In this document: piece after piece, positions 15,130-21,198 of the stretch
Position numbering within the stretch: the first letter of the stretch is position 1
Layout: each line of letters begins with the position of its first letter
From: a virus
DNA length: 21,198 bases
Virus record (IMG/VR): IMGVR_UViG_3300017528_000016
Coordinates: 1-21,198 of that record
Strand: one strand, 5' to 3'
Notes under the pieces: model-generated
What the model saw: only the letters and a program-made list of their open reading frames with translations
The model's database searches: none
Told to the model about the DNA's origin: nothing
Position numbers and translations under genes: made by a program

Positions 15130-16856
15130 TAGCGATCGGCGCCCGCTATCAAGTGCAACGAGCGTGCGGCGCCCCGTAGACCTTTTCCCACCTTACCGGC
15201 GACCCCCGGCGCCGGCGGCTGTCCCGGTCCGGGCTTCGGCGCGAGCGCGGCTTGCGCCTTGATCTTGTCCTGGTTGCGCTTGTCTTCGTCCTGCTGCTGG
15301 TCCGGCGGCAGCACGGTCGCGGTCACGGTCGCCGCGAAGTTCGGCATGTCCATCTGCGCGCGCATATCGTCGCTCATCGGCTCTTCGCCGAGCTTGGCAC
15401 GGACCTCGTCCGGGTGATAGACCTTCGCGTCCGTGTACATCTTGAACCGCGTCGCCTCTTCCACCGGGTCGGTCGACTCCTCCTCGTCCCAGCGAAAGAC
15501 GAGATCGCGCCGCCCATACTTGACGCGGATCAGGTGATTGAAGAGGTCCGCGATGTAGCTCGCATACGGCAGCGTGCCCTCTTCCTTCTGCTGCTCGGCG
15601 TGCGTCTGCCCGCTGGCGCGGTTCATCATCTTCACGAACGGCATCGGCGAGAGCCCGAAGCCGAAGCAGAGAATACGGATAACCCATTCGTCCGTGGCGT
15701 CGGTCAGCGCCTCTTTCTTCGCTTCGTACGGCGCTGTCTTACCACCGGGCAGGAACCGCACGCCGCGACGGTTAGCCAGATTGCCGACCAATACGGAATC
15801 AAACCACGCCTGAAACTGCGCGATCATGTCCGGGTTCCAACTATCCGGCGTACCGACCATCATGTCTGGGATGCTCCCCGCCGTGTAGAAATCGAGCAGG
15901 AAATCCTCGCGCTTGGTCGCGATCTCGATCGTGCGGATGATCCACTCGCACGCGCTGTAGCCGTAAGGGATATCGACCCGCGGGCTGCGCGGCTTGTAAA
16001 GCAGCTCCGGATACTGCTGCCCGCTCGGGTCCGTCGGTATCGGCTGGCCCTTCGGCACGGGCTGGATGTAGTCGACCGCCGGCAGGCCGTGGAGTACTTG
16101 CTGATATGCGGGCCCGAACTCCGGCGGCGGGATGCGCCCGTCCGCCATGATCTTCGGCGCGAACTTCGAGCCGTCGAGGATTTCGATCGAGTAGAGGTCG
16201 CCGCCGTACGTCGGCCGCAGCCATAGCGCCGGGGCGTCGTACACGATCACTTGCTCGAGCAGCAGCTTGGTCCAGTCGTACCACGTATGTGCGCGGTCCG
16301 GGTACGCGAGCATATCCTCGATCGCGTCCATGTCCGCATCGCGCGCGCCCTTCTGCCCCGACTTCTTGTCCCGCGGGCCGATGCTCCACGACATCGTCGT
16401 GACTTCGTCCTTTACGCGCTCGATCATGATGCGGACCAAGTCGAACTCGGAGAGCGCTTTCAGGATCGGGAAGCCGACCTTCAGGCCCGTGCGCGGCGTG
16501 ATCCTCGTATTCCAGCCGGGCGGAAAGTCCCACTTGCGGCCGAGCGCGCCCATGTCCAGCGGCTGCGCGATCGGCTGTAACGGCTGCTGCGGCGGGAAGA
16601 GCACGCGGCCGGCATCAGCGCCGAGGATGCGGATCGCGAGCGCGGCGGCAAGACGATAGCCCGTGCCGCGGTTGCCGTAGCCGCCGGCGACCATCGGTAC
16701 GCCCGACGGCGCGCCGAGGTATGAGCCATCGGTCGGGAGCTGGGGCGCGAAGAGCGGCGTCTCCGTGCCCGGCATCTGCGAGAGCGCGCCGCGATAGGCG
16801 TCGAGCTGTACCGGCGTCGGGTACTCGAACGGCTGCGAGGTAGTGGCGCGGGCCAT
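15126..16856 (-). CDS. Portal protein
   Basis: The 576-residue protein has portal-like segments: FPILKALSEFDLVRIMIERVKDEV, MSWSIGPRDK, DWTKLLLEQVIVYDAPALW, a helical LLDFYTAGSIPDMMVG, DSWNPDMIAQFQAWFDS, and VKMMNRASGQTHAEQQKEEG. Those marks are spread over residues 130-450. The C-terminus is Pro/Gln-rich and ends in a basic Gly-rich tail. Portals form the dodecameric ring through which DNA is packed by TerL. The ATG at 16856 overlaps the stop of the preceding small frame (TGATG). At codon 557-558 there is a G GGA AAA slippery heptamer, after which a -1 shift would enter the MuF frame; normal reading adds 18 residues and stops. Confidence 0.92.
   Translation of the reverse strand: MARATTSQPFEYPTPVQLDAYRGALSQMPGTETPLFAPQLPTDGSYLGAPSGVPMVAGGYGNRGTGYRLAAALAIRILGADAGRVLFPPQQPLQPIAQPLDMGALGRKWDFPPGWNTRITPRTGLKVGFPILKALSEFDLVRIMIERVKDEVTTMSWSIGPRDKKSGQKGARDADMDAIEDMLAYPDRAHTWYDWTKLLLEQVIVYDAPALWLRPTYGGDLYSIEILDGSKFAPKIMADGRIPPPEFGPAYQQVLHGLPAVDYIQPVPKGQPIPTDPSGQQYPELLYKPRSPRVDIPYGYSACEWIIRTIEIATKREDFLLDFYTAGSIPDMMVGTPDSWNPDMIAQFQAWFDSVLVGNLANRRGVRFLPGGKTAPYEAKKEALTDATDEWVIRILCFGFGLSPMPFVKMMNRASGQTHAEQQKEEGTLPYASYIADLFNHLIRVKYGRRDLVFRWDEEESTDPVEEATRFKMYTDAKVYHPDEVRAKLGEEPMSDDMRAQMDMPNFAATVTATVLPPDQQQDEDKRNQDKIKAQAALAPKPGPGQPPAPGVAGKVGKGLRGAARSLHLIAGADRY
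15138..15189 (-). promoter_or_regulatory. Candidate -1 frameshift signal at portal/MuF junction
   Basis: The heptamer GGGAAAA (15189-15183) is in the portal frame as G GGA AAA, which fits the X XXY YYZ rule; lambda gpG/gpGT uses the close G GGA AAG. Nine bases downstream a 6-bp stem is possible between GGCGCC (15168-15173) and GGCGCC (15138-15143) with a 24-base loop. A -1 slip enters the MuF frame only a few codons after that frame's TAA stop (15197-15195), so nothing blocks it. Confidence 0.5.
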
Positions 16857-16939
16857 CAGACGGGCTTCATGACCAAATCGCGCAGCACCTGGAGGAACGT
16901 CCTGGGCGCGTAAGCAGGGGTTGCCGATTTCTTCGCCAT
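16856..16939 (-). CDS. 27-residue mini-protein upstream of the portal
   Basis: This short frame (MAKKSATPAYAPRTFLQVLR plus 7 residues) has an ATG one base after the previous stop, with GGGGC about 8 bases upstream. It ends in TGATG, sharing a base with the portal start. The product is basic with a short possible helix (FLQVLRDLVMK). It may act mainly as a leader that couples portal translation, or be a real mini-protein. No function is known to me. Confidence 0.55.
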   Translation of the reverse strand: MAKKSATPAYAPRTFLQVLRDLVMKPV

Positions 16940-16940
16940 G

Positions 16941-17141
16941 TCAGTGCCCCATGCCGAAAGCGCGATTCGGTACCGTGGGCAGCGCCGGCATATCGCGCGG
17001 TGTCAGCGCGGCAATCAACGCCCCTTGCATCCGCACGATCTCGCCGAGCCGAGCCAGAGCTTCGGTAAGCTCCGCGAGCGCGTATGCGAGCTGCGCGAGC
17101 TGGCGCTCATGCCGCGCATTGCGGTAGACGGCGGCTGTCAA
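16941..17141 (-). CDS. Small helical protein, unknown function
   Basis: The 66-residue product is mostly one long amphipathic helix with leucines and alanines at heptad-like spacing (QLAQLAYALAELTEALARLG, then EIVRMQGALIAAL). A short proline-rich tail follows (PRDMPALPTVPN). It starts at TTG 17141, which overlaps the preceding stop as TTGA, and AAAGG lies about 7 bases upstream. It could oligomerise with the coiled-coil protein encoded just before it or with the collagen-like proteins. I recognise no family. Confidence 0.65.
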   Translation of the reverse strand: MTAAVYRNARHERQLAQLAYALAELTEALARLGEIVRMQGALIAALTPRDMPALPTVPNRAFGMGH

Positions 17142-17344
17142 TGCTTGCCTTTCGGGAGGTGCAGCGTACCGCCGCCAGCGCCGCTAGGCGGATCCCCGGC
17201 GCCGACAAACTGAGGCGACAGGAGCGCCGCGCGTTGCTGCTCTCGCTTCTCAAACGCCTCCATCTTGGCGCGTAGCGTCCGAACGTCGGCCTCCAGCGCA
17301 TCGAGCCGTTCGTACGGCGTAATCGGAGGCACGCGCTCGTTCAT
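17138..17344 (-). CDS. Small coiled-coil protein, unknown function
   Basis: This 68-residue protein has an N-terminal Pro-rich segment (ERVPPITPYERL), a coiled coil at about 12-42 (DALEADVRTLRAKMEAFEKR), and a Gly/Pro-rich C-terminus (GAGDPPSGAGGGTLHLPKG). The ATG at 17344 overlaps the stop of the third collagen-like gene as ATGA. The frame runs further upstream to 17650, but that part is antisense-like reading of collagen repeats and is not chosen. Its place next to collagen-like genes suggests a trimerisation or attachment partner, which is inference. Confidence 0.7.
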   Translation of the reverse strand: MNERVPPITPYERLDALEADVRTLRAKMEAFEKREQQRAALLSPQFVGAGDPPSGAGGGTLHLPKGKH

Positions 17345-17613
17345 GGCCCAGTCGGCCCTGTGGTACCCGTGGACCCTGTCGCCCCGGTCGCGCCGACGGT
17401 CCCCGCCGTACCGCCGGTGCCGCCGACAGCGCCCGTAGGGCCGGTAGGACCGACGCCGCCGACCGAGGCCGCGACGTAGAAGCCCGCGCTGAGCAGCGAA
17501 GGCACCGCGTTGTCCGGCACCGTAACCTGGCCGCCGACGACCGGATAAAGCACCCCGTCGCTGCCATACGCGCTCGAGACGCCCGCCGGGGCTTTCAGCG
17601 TAACGGTCGTCAT
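17341..17613 (-). CDS. Collagen-like protein 3 (short)
   Basis: A 90-residue product with the shared N-terminal domain (residues 1-51, with [27 protein letters not shown] and LLSAGF). About 13 Gly-X-Y triplets follow, mostly Gly-X-Thr ([20 protein letters not shown]). It ends right at the last triplet, with no C-terminal knob. Start and stop both overlap neighbours as ATGA. It is the shortest of the four family members in the window. Collagen-like rods of this kind could be capsid or neck fibres, since the genes lie between terminase and portal. Confidence 0.82.
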   Translation of the reverse strand: MTTVTLKAPAGVSSAYGSDGVLYPVVGGQVTVPDNAVPSLLSAGFYVAASVGGVGPTGPTGAVGGTGGTAGTVGATGATGSTGTTGPTGP

Positions 17614-18020
17614 CCGATGATCCCCGTACCGCCGGTCGAGCCGGTAGCACCCGTTGCGCCGGCAGGCCCGAGCGGTGCCGCGCCGGTTACGCCGGTCGTG
17701 CCCGTCGTACCCGTACCGCCGACCCCGCCGATATGTCCGCCCGCGCCAGCTGCCCCGGTATTTCCGGTAAGGCCCGTCACGCCGGTGGTCCCGGTGCCGC
17801 TGATATGCCCCGCCGCGCCTGCGGCGCCGGTTGCCCCGTTCGCCCAGTTCCAGCCAGCGAAGAGCAGCGCCTCGCTGTAGGCCGCTGGCGGGATCACGAG
17901 CAACCGCCCGCCGCTGACCGCCGTCGCCGGGTACATGATGCCGTCCGCGCCGAGCACCTGCGTTACCGCGATCGAGGCCGCCGATGCGGGGAGGAAAAGC
18001 CGATAGTTGCCGTCGCTCAT
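17610..18020 (-). CDS. Collagen-like protein 2
   Basis: The 136-residue product has an N-terminal beta-rich domain of about 61 residues ([40 protein letters not shown]). Some 25 collagen-like triplets follow, with three short interruptions (GHISG, GHIGG and AAPLGPAG). Unlike its neighbours it starts after a 24-base gap, with GGAG seven bases before the ATG at 18020, so it can be initiated independently. Its stop overlaps the next start as ATGA. The N-terminal domain aligns by eye with those of the other three collagen-like proteins but diverges more. Confidence 0.82.
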   Translation of the reverse strand: MSDGNYRLFLPASAASIAVTQVLGADGIMYPATAVSGGRLLVIPPAAYSEALLFAGWNWANGATGAAGAAGHISGTGTTGVTGLTGNTGAAGAGGHIGGVGGTGTTGTTGVTGAAPLGPAGATGATGSTGGTGIIG

Positions 18021-18044
18021 GCGTCGCTCCGGTTAGGGTTCGGC

Positions 18045-18418
<374 letters not shown>

Positions 18419-18422
<4 letters not shown>

Positions 18423-19852
18423 CGCGAAAGCCCTTTCGTTGGCGCGCCGGGGAAGCCGGTCTGCGTGGTCGTGAAGGAAGAGGGGAGCAGCGTCCCCGCC
18501 GGCGGCTGGACTTGCTTGCCGGCGAGGTCGCGGTAGAAGTTGAAGACGCCCAAGCCCGACTCGTCAGAGAGTTCGGTCAAGGCCCAGACGAGCGCGTCCA
18601 TGCGGTCCGGCGAATACGGCGACGTCAACGGATCGTAGTCGCACATCTGGTCTTCGAGTTGCGGGAACGAACCGACGTGGTGCACGCGGCCTTGCTCGTA
18701 GAGCGCGGCAATCGGCTCGGCGCGGATCATCTTGCCTCGGCTAGCGGTGACGGCTTTGTAGCTGACGTTCTGGTCGACCGTGCGAATGGTCAACTCGACC
18801 ATATCGCCGCCATTGTTCACCTCGGCGACGAGGCGATCAGCCTTGCGATCGTGATACAAGCGCACCGCAGCGCGCGCCCAGGCTTCCGGCGATGCGCGCA
18901 AGCTGACATCGTCAAGCACGTAGAACGCGCCATCAAGGCTGCGTCCGCACGCGATGATCCCGGCCTCGTCGCTATCCTCTCTGTTCGTGACCGGCGGATC
19001 AACCGCGACGACAATGCGCCGCATCGCCGGCGCTTCTGTAACGCGGCTGGCGTCGATCTGTGCGCGCTGCCATAGCGCGCCGGGGTTGTCCTCGAGCAAC
19101 TCGGCATTGAGCTCCTGCCGCCCTAGTCGCGTACCCTCGTACTTGCGGATGATGGTCGAGTAGAACGTGCCGGCGAGGTTGGCGCGGTTCGCGTAGGTAT
19201 CGCCGCCGGTAATCACCGTCGCCGGATCGCGCATCAGCGCCTTGACCATCGGCGTCGGCCGCGGCGTTGTCGTTACGACCGCTTGCGGCGATGATCCAAG
19301 CCGCAGGCCGAGCTGCGCTTGATCCCATGACTCCGGATAGCGCCAAGCGGCGATCTCGTCTGCCCAGAGCTTCTCGTGCTGCTTACCGCGCAAGCGCTCG
19401 GGCTCGTCTGCGGTAAATATCAACGACCGAGAACCGTTCGGCCAGCGTAATTGCCGATCGACATAGCGCGGCCGCTCATGGTTCGGGCACACAGCGAGGA
19501 TACCGCTCTCGCCCTGGATCATGATGTCGCGCGCATCGTCGAGCGTCGCGCCGATGAGGTTGACATAGCGGAACTTGCGCGACCACGCCCGCACCTGCTC
19601 AGCTCCGGCGCGCGTCTTGCCGAAGCCACGACCAGCCTTGAGCAGCCAGAAGGTTTTACTACCCGCGGCGAATTCTGCCGGTGGTAACTGCTCTGCGCGC
19701 GCCCAGAAATTCCAGTCGAAGAGCAGCGCGGAGAGTTGCTCATTGGAGAGTTGCTCCGTCGCTTTCCGAACTATTTCTGGCGGCAAAGACCGAACCCAAT
19801 CGGCCGAGAAGCGCGTCCCTGGCGTCATCAACTGCGATAGGGATTGGGTCAC
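18419..19852 (-). CDS. terL: Terminase large subunit
   Basis: The 477-residue protein carries the full TerL set. The ATPase has a Walker A-type motif at about 73-80 (AGRGFGKT), a Walker B-type motif at 161-166 (KLWADE), and the coupling motif VTTTPRP at 193-199. The RNase H-like nuclease shows VVAVDPP with Asp285, LVAEVNNGG with Glu344, and [12 protein letters not shown] with Asp416 and Asp419. It pumps DNA through the portal and cuts concatemers. The N-terminus (LPPEIVRK...[16 protein letters not shown]) matches GTA-type terminases, so coding must reach at least residue 23. Starts are GTG 19852 or ATG 19828; neither has a strong ribosome site. Either choice overlaps the small subunit frame by 89-113 bases. 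Confidence 0.95.
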
Positions 19853-20054
19853 CGTTCGGCCCGCTGACGTGCGACTCGACCGGGATCAAACGCCCGTACA
19901 GCTTGTAGAAGTCTGTCTGGTTTTCCTTGGCCCATTTCTTCAGCGCTTCGACGCCGCCTAGCTCGAGGAAACATTGCGAGAAATTCTCGCGCGCGTCCTT
20001 GGCCTTGTTCGGCGTGCCCTTGGTCCTGCCGCCGGTCTTGCGTCCGAGTGCCAT
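19740..20054 (-). CDS. Probable terminase small subunit
   Basis: This 104-residue protein is basic at its start (GRKTGGRTKGTPNKAKDARE), a pattern common in small DNA-binding proteins just upstream of TerL. A helical part follows (FSQCFLELGGVEALKKWAKE, DFYKLYGRLIPVE) and then a flexible tail. Small subunits recognise the packaging site and regulate TerL. Size, charge and location support the call, but the family is divergent, so it could be another DNA-binding late protein. The ATG at 20054 has a weak GGA upstream, and a small hairpin (20065-20081) lies just before it. The last 113 bases overlap TerL in another frame. Confidence 0.75.
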   Translation of the reverse strand: MALGRKTGGRTKGTPNKAKDARENFSQCFLELGGVEALKKWAKENQTDFYKLYGRLIPVESHVSGPNGDPIPIAVDDARDALLGRLGSVFAARNSSESDGATLQ

Positions 20055-20090
20055 CTATTTCCAGTCTACTTCGCACGTAGAAACAGGCGT

Positions 20091-20120
20091 AAAAAAGCCG
20101 CGAAGCCAAGGGCTTGCGGC
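20091..20120 (-). terminator. Intrinsic terminator upstream of terminase
   Basis: On the minus strand, GCCGC-AAGCC pairs with GGCTT-GCGGC (10 bp, one bulged C) around a 3-base loop, followed by six T at 20091-20096. This is a textbook intrinsic terminator for leftward transcription. It lies between the candidate promoter and the terminase genes, so full late expression would require readthrough. Confidence 0.88.
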
Positions 20121-20124
20121 ATAC

Positions 20125-20138
20125 GTTTCACGGGAAAC
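20125..20138. other. parS-like palindrome
   Basis: The sequence GTTTCACGGGAAAC differs at one position from the 14-base core of the bacterial ParB-binding site parS (GTTTCACGTGAAAC). It sits in the longest non-coding gap. It could also simply be a hairpin of the leader RNA, since GTTTC and GAAAC pair around 4 bases. Confidence 0.35.
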
Positions 20139-20190
20139 CTTGCGCACTGCGCGCTCCAACGGCGGGGCGGGCTGCTGCCGTTAGGGAAGC

Positions 20191-20220
20191 GTTATATAAC
20201 GGTTCGTTCGGTCGTGTAAA
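20191..20220 (-). promoter_or_regulatory. Candidate sigma70-type promoter for the late operon
   Basis: On the minus strand TTTACA (20220-20215) and TATAAC (20196-20191) are separated by 18 bases, each one mismatch from the -35 and -10 consensus. The -10 lies inside a perfect 12-base palindrome, CGTTATATAACG (20190-20201), which might be an operator. It lies just after the replication gene and before the terminated leader and terminase. Confidence 0.6.
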
Positions 20221-20240
20221 GTTTTTTCGGCGTGCGGCGG

Positions 20241-21014
20241 TTATAACGCGACGATCTTGTTGCCGTTACGGTCGCGCGGGTCCGCGGGGTCGTAGCGATA
20301 CGGGAGCTCGTCTTCCCAACGCCGGCCATTAAGCCACGAAGCCGGGTAGGGGACGAACTTACCGGCGTCTTTGGTCCAGGCTTCGGACTTCGCTTGCGCT
20401 TCGACGGCGCGGAGGATGGCGGCGAGCAGGGAGGTATCGGGGTCGATTTTTGCCCAGGCCTTGGAGGCTGCGGCCTTTGCCGAGCGGCGCGGATAGGCTG
20501 ACCAGAAACGCGCGAAGCCGTCAGGCTCGCGCAAGAGGGTTTTACTTCCTACTGCATACTGCTTACTGCTTGGGCTAACATTGCTAACAGCCGCTAACTC
20601 AATGTTAACATTGTTAACAGAGTTAACAGGTTCAGGAGATTGCTTCTCGGCGCGTCGCGTGGCCATGTATTGCCGCATATACTCGCGCCGATCGTCCTCG
20701 TTGCGGAGCGCCCGGTACTTCGCATAATTGACGATTTGCCAGCCCCAGGCGCGGTTATCGGAGAGCCGCGTTATCCGGCGCCCGTTTTGGTCTGGCGACC
20801 GGCTCTCTGCGTCTGGCTGCTCGAGCGCAGCGATGCCGACGGCGATGATCTCGATCGGGATCGTCGTCCGGCGCGAGATCGCTTCCTGGGTCATGTCGAC
20901 GATACCGTCCGGGCTCGCGAGGATCAGGAGTTGTTGCAGCGCAACGACGGCCTGCCACGGGCCTTTAGTGGCCAGCGTCCCGTCGAACATACTGCCGAAA
21001 ACCTTGACGTACAT
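20241..21014 (-). CDS. Replication-initiator-like protein (winged-helix N-terminus, phage O-type C-terminus)
   Basis: The 257-residue protein has a helical N-terminal part (GSMFDGTLATKGPWQAVVAL, DMTQEAISRRTTIPIEII) resembling the helix-turn-helix domain of phage replication proteins. A polar Ser/Asn/Glu-rich linker follows (about 111-165). The C-terminal block has ARFWSAYPRRSAKAAASKAW and VPYPASWLNGRRWEDE, typical of replisome organiser or helicase-loader proteins. It probably binds the origin and recruits the helicase encoded just upstream. The linker-coding DNA contains short repeats that may be the origin itself. The ATG at 21014 follows a 41-base gap rich in GTTAAC, with GGGGCG before the start. 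No promoter is obvious. Confidence 0.8.
   Translation of the reverse strand: MYVKVFGSMFDGTLATKGPWQAVVALQQLLILASPDGIVDMTQEAISRRTTIPIEIIAVGIAALEQPDAESRSPDQNGRRITRLSDNRAWGWQIVNYAKYRALRNEDDRREYMRQYMATRRAEKQSPEPVNSVNNVNIELAAVSNVSPSSKQYAVGSKTLLREPDGFARFWSAYPRRSAKAAASKAWAKIDPDTSLLAAILRAVEAQAKSEAWTKDAGKFVPYPASWLNGRRWEDELPYRYDPADPRDRNGNKIVAL
20543..20570 (-). repeat. Four tandem 7-base repeats in the replication gene
   Basis: Plus-strand units at 20543, 20550, 20557 and 20564 read TACTTCC, TACTGCA, TACTGCT, TACTGCT. They lie next to the GTTAAC iterons, inside the linker-coding part of the replication gene. The period of 7 is not codon-phased, so protein repetition does not explain it. Confidence 0.7.
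20574..20628 (-). repeat. Iteron-like GYTAACA repeats, candidate origin
   Basis: Six copies of GCTAAC or GTTAAC start on the plus strand at 20574, 20583, 20593, 20604, 20613 and 20622, with steps of 9, 10, 11, 9 and 9 bases. The last three are GTTAACA. The stretch is markedly more AT-rich than its surroundings. Phage origins are often placed inside the initiator gene as such iterons (lambda O is the model). Confidence 0.65.
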
Positions 21015-21023
21015 GTTCGCCCC

Positions 21024-21043
21024 GTTAAGTTAACTGTTAACAG
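21024..21043 (-). repeat. GTTAAC cluster before the replication gene
   Basis: In the gap ahead of the replication gene are GTTAAG (21024), GTTAAC (21029) and GTTAAC (21036), the last inside the palindrome CTGTTAACAG. They match the core of the iterons at 20574-20628, so the same protein may bind both sites and repress its own gene. Confidence 0.55.
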
Positions 21044-21055
21044 TATAGCCATATT

Positions 21056-21198
21056 TCAGCGATTTGGCGGCTCGAAGTAGGTACCGGTCACGCGATCGTA
21101 CTTCAGGCCGACGGTACCGACCCGGCCGATATGCTTGAAGCGCACCTTCTGGACGTGGATTTCTACGTCCTGACAGCCGTCCGTCGGGTCGCGGTGGA
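21056..21198 (-). CDS. Replicative helicase C-terminus (DnaB/RecA-type, partial)
   Basis: Only the last 47 codons are in the window; the gene enters from the right edge and stops at TGA 21056. The visible end includes DPTDGCQDVEIHV, VRFKHIGRVGTVGLKYD and TGTYFEPPNR. The pattern of a basic strand, Gly-x-x-Gly-x-x-Gly-Leu and a final TG-x-(Y/F) turn is that of DnaB-family and related hexameric helicases at their C-terminus. It lies 41 bases upstream of the initiator-like gene, as expected for a replication module. The ATPase motifs are outside the window, so a related RecA-fold ATPase remains possible. Confidence 0.7.
   Translation of the reverse strand, partial: HRDPTDGCQDVEIHVQKVRFKHIGRVGTVGLKYDRVTGTYFEPPNR

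Larger units (their letters stand above)
20091..20184 (-). ncRNA. Candidate leader or small RNA between promoter and terminator
   Basis: From an inferred start near 20184 to the terminator, about 94 bases could form successive hairpins: AACGGC/GCCGTT (20158-20163 with 20177-20182), a GCGC hairpin at 20142-20152, GTTTC/GAAAC (20125-20138), and the terminator itself. No open reading frame with a ribosome site lies here. It may be a terminated leader comparable to lambda 6S RNA, a cis-acting antitermination RNA, or a small regulatory RNA. The start site is inferred. Confidence 0.45.

Overview
The window is the late (packaging, head, tail) half of a tailed double-stranded DNA phage or prophage, with the end of its replication module at the right edge. 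Every gene I can support lies on the minus strand, so it reads from base 21198 down to base 1. Base composition is GC-rich. The morphology implied is a long non-contractile tail (siphovirus): there is a tape measure, a tail-tube protein and a gpG/gpGT-type chaperone pair, and no sheath. The tail tip (DUF2460, DUF2163, NlpC/P60 in that order) matches genes 12-14 of the Rhodobacter gene transfer agent (GTA). The TerL resembles GTA-type terminases and there is a DUF3309 protein. This suggests a proteobacterial host, probably alphaproteobacterial, but nothing in the window fixes it. No integrase, tRNA, CRISPR array or insertion sequence is visible.

Layout in transcription order. (1) Replication: the end of a DnaB/RecA-type helicase, then a replication-initiator-like protein whose gene holds short iteron-like repeats. 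(2) A 186-base gap, the longest in the window, with a sigma70-like promoter, about 90 bases of hairpin-rich leader and a strong intrinsic terminator, all ahead of the terminase genes. This layout resembles a late promoter under antitermination control. (3) Packaging: small and large terminase subunits in overlapping frames. (4) Three tandem collagen-like genes and three very small genes, placed unusually between terminase and portal. (5) Head: portal, MuF-like protein, two small proteins, a protease-scaffold protein and the major capsid protein, followed by a terminator-like structure. (6) Neck: head-tail connector, two tiny membrane proteins, an HK97 gp10-like protein, a 53-residue protein, the tail terminator and a 73-residue protein. 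(7) Tail: tube, chaperone with a -1 frameshift extension, tape measure, distal tail protein, hub and peptidase, then a long collagen-like protein that runs off the left edge.

Most neighbouring genes touch or overlap by 1-4 bases (ATGA, GTGA, TTGA, TGATG), so the late region looks like one translationally coupled operon. Two junctions lack a usual start codon for the second gene but carry -1 frameshift signals. The chaperone pair is the expected case. The portal/MuF junction, with slippery heptamer G GGA AAA, is the surprising one. Other points of interest are the four-member collagen-like family found at both the head and tail ends of the operon, an Ig-like insertion domain shared by the head-tail connector and the tail hub, and a near-match to the ParB site parS in the intergenic leader. 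All translations and motif readings were done by eye, and family names come from recognition, not from a search.
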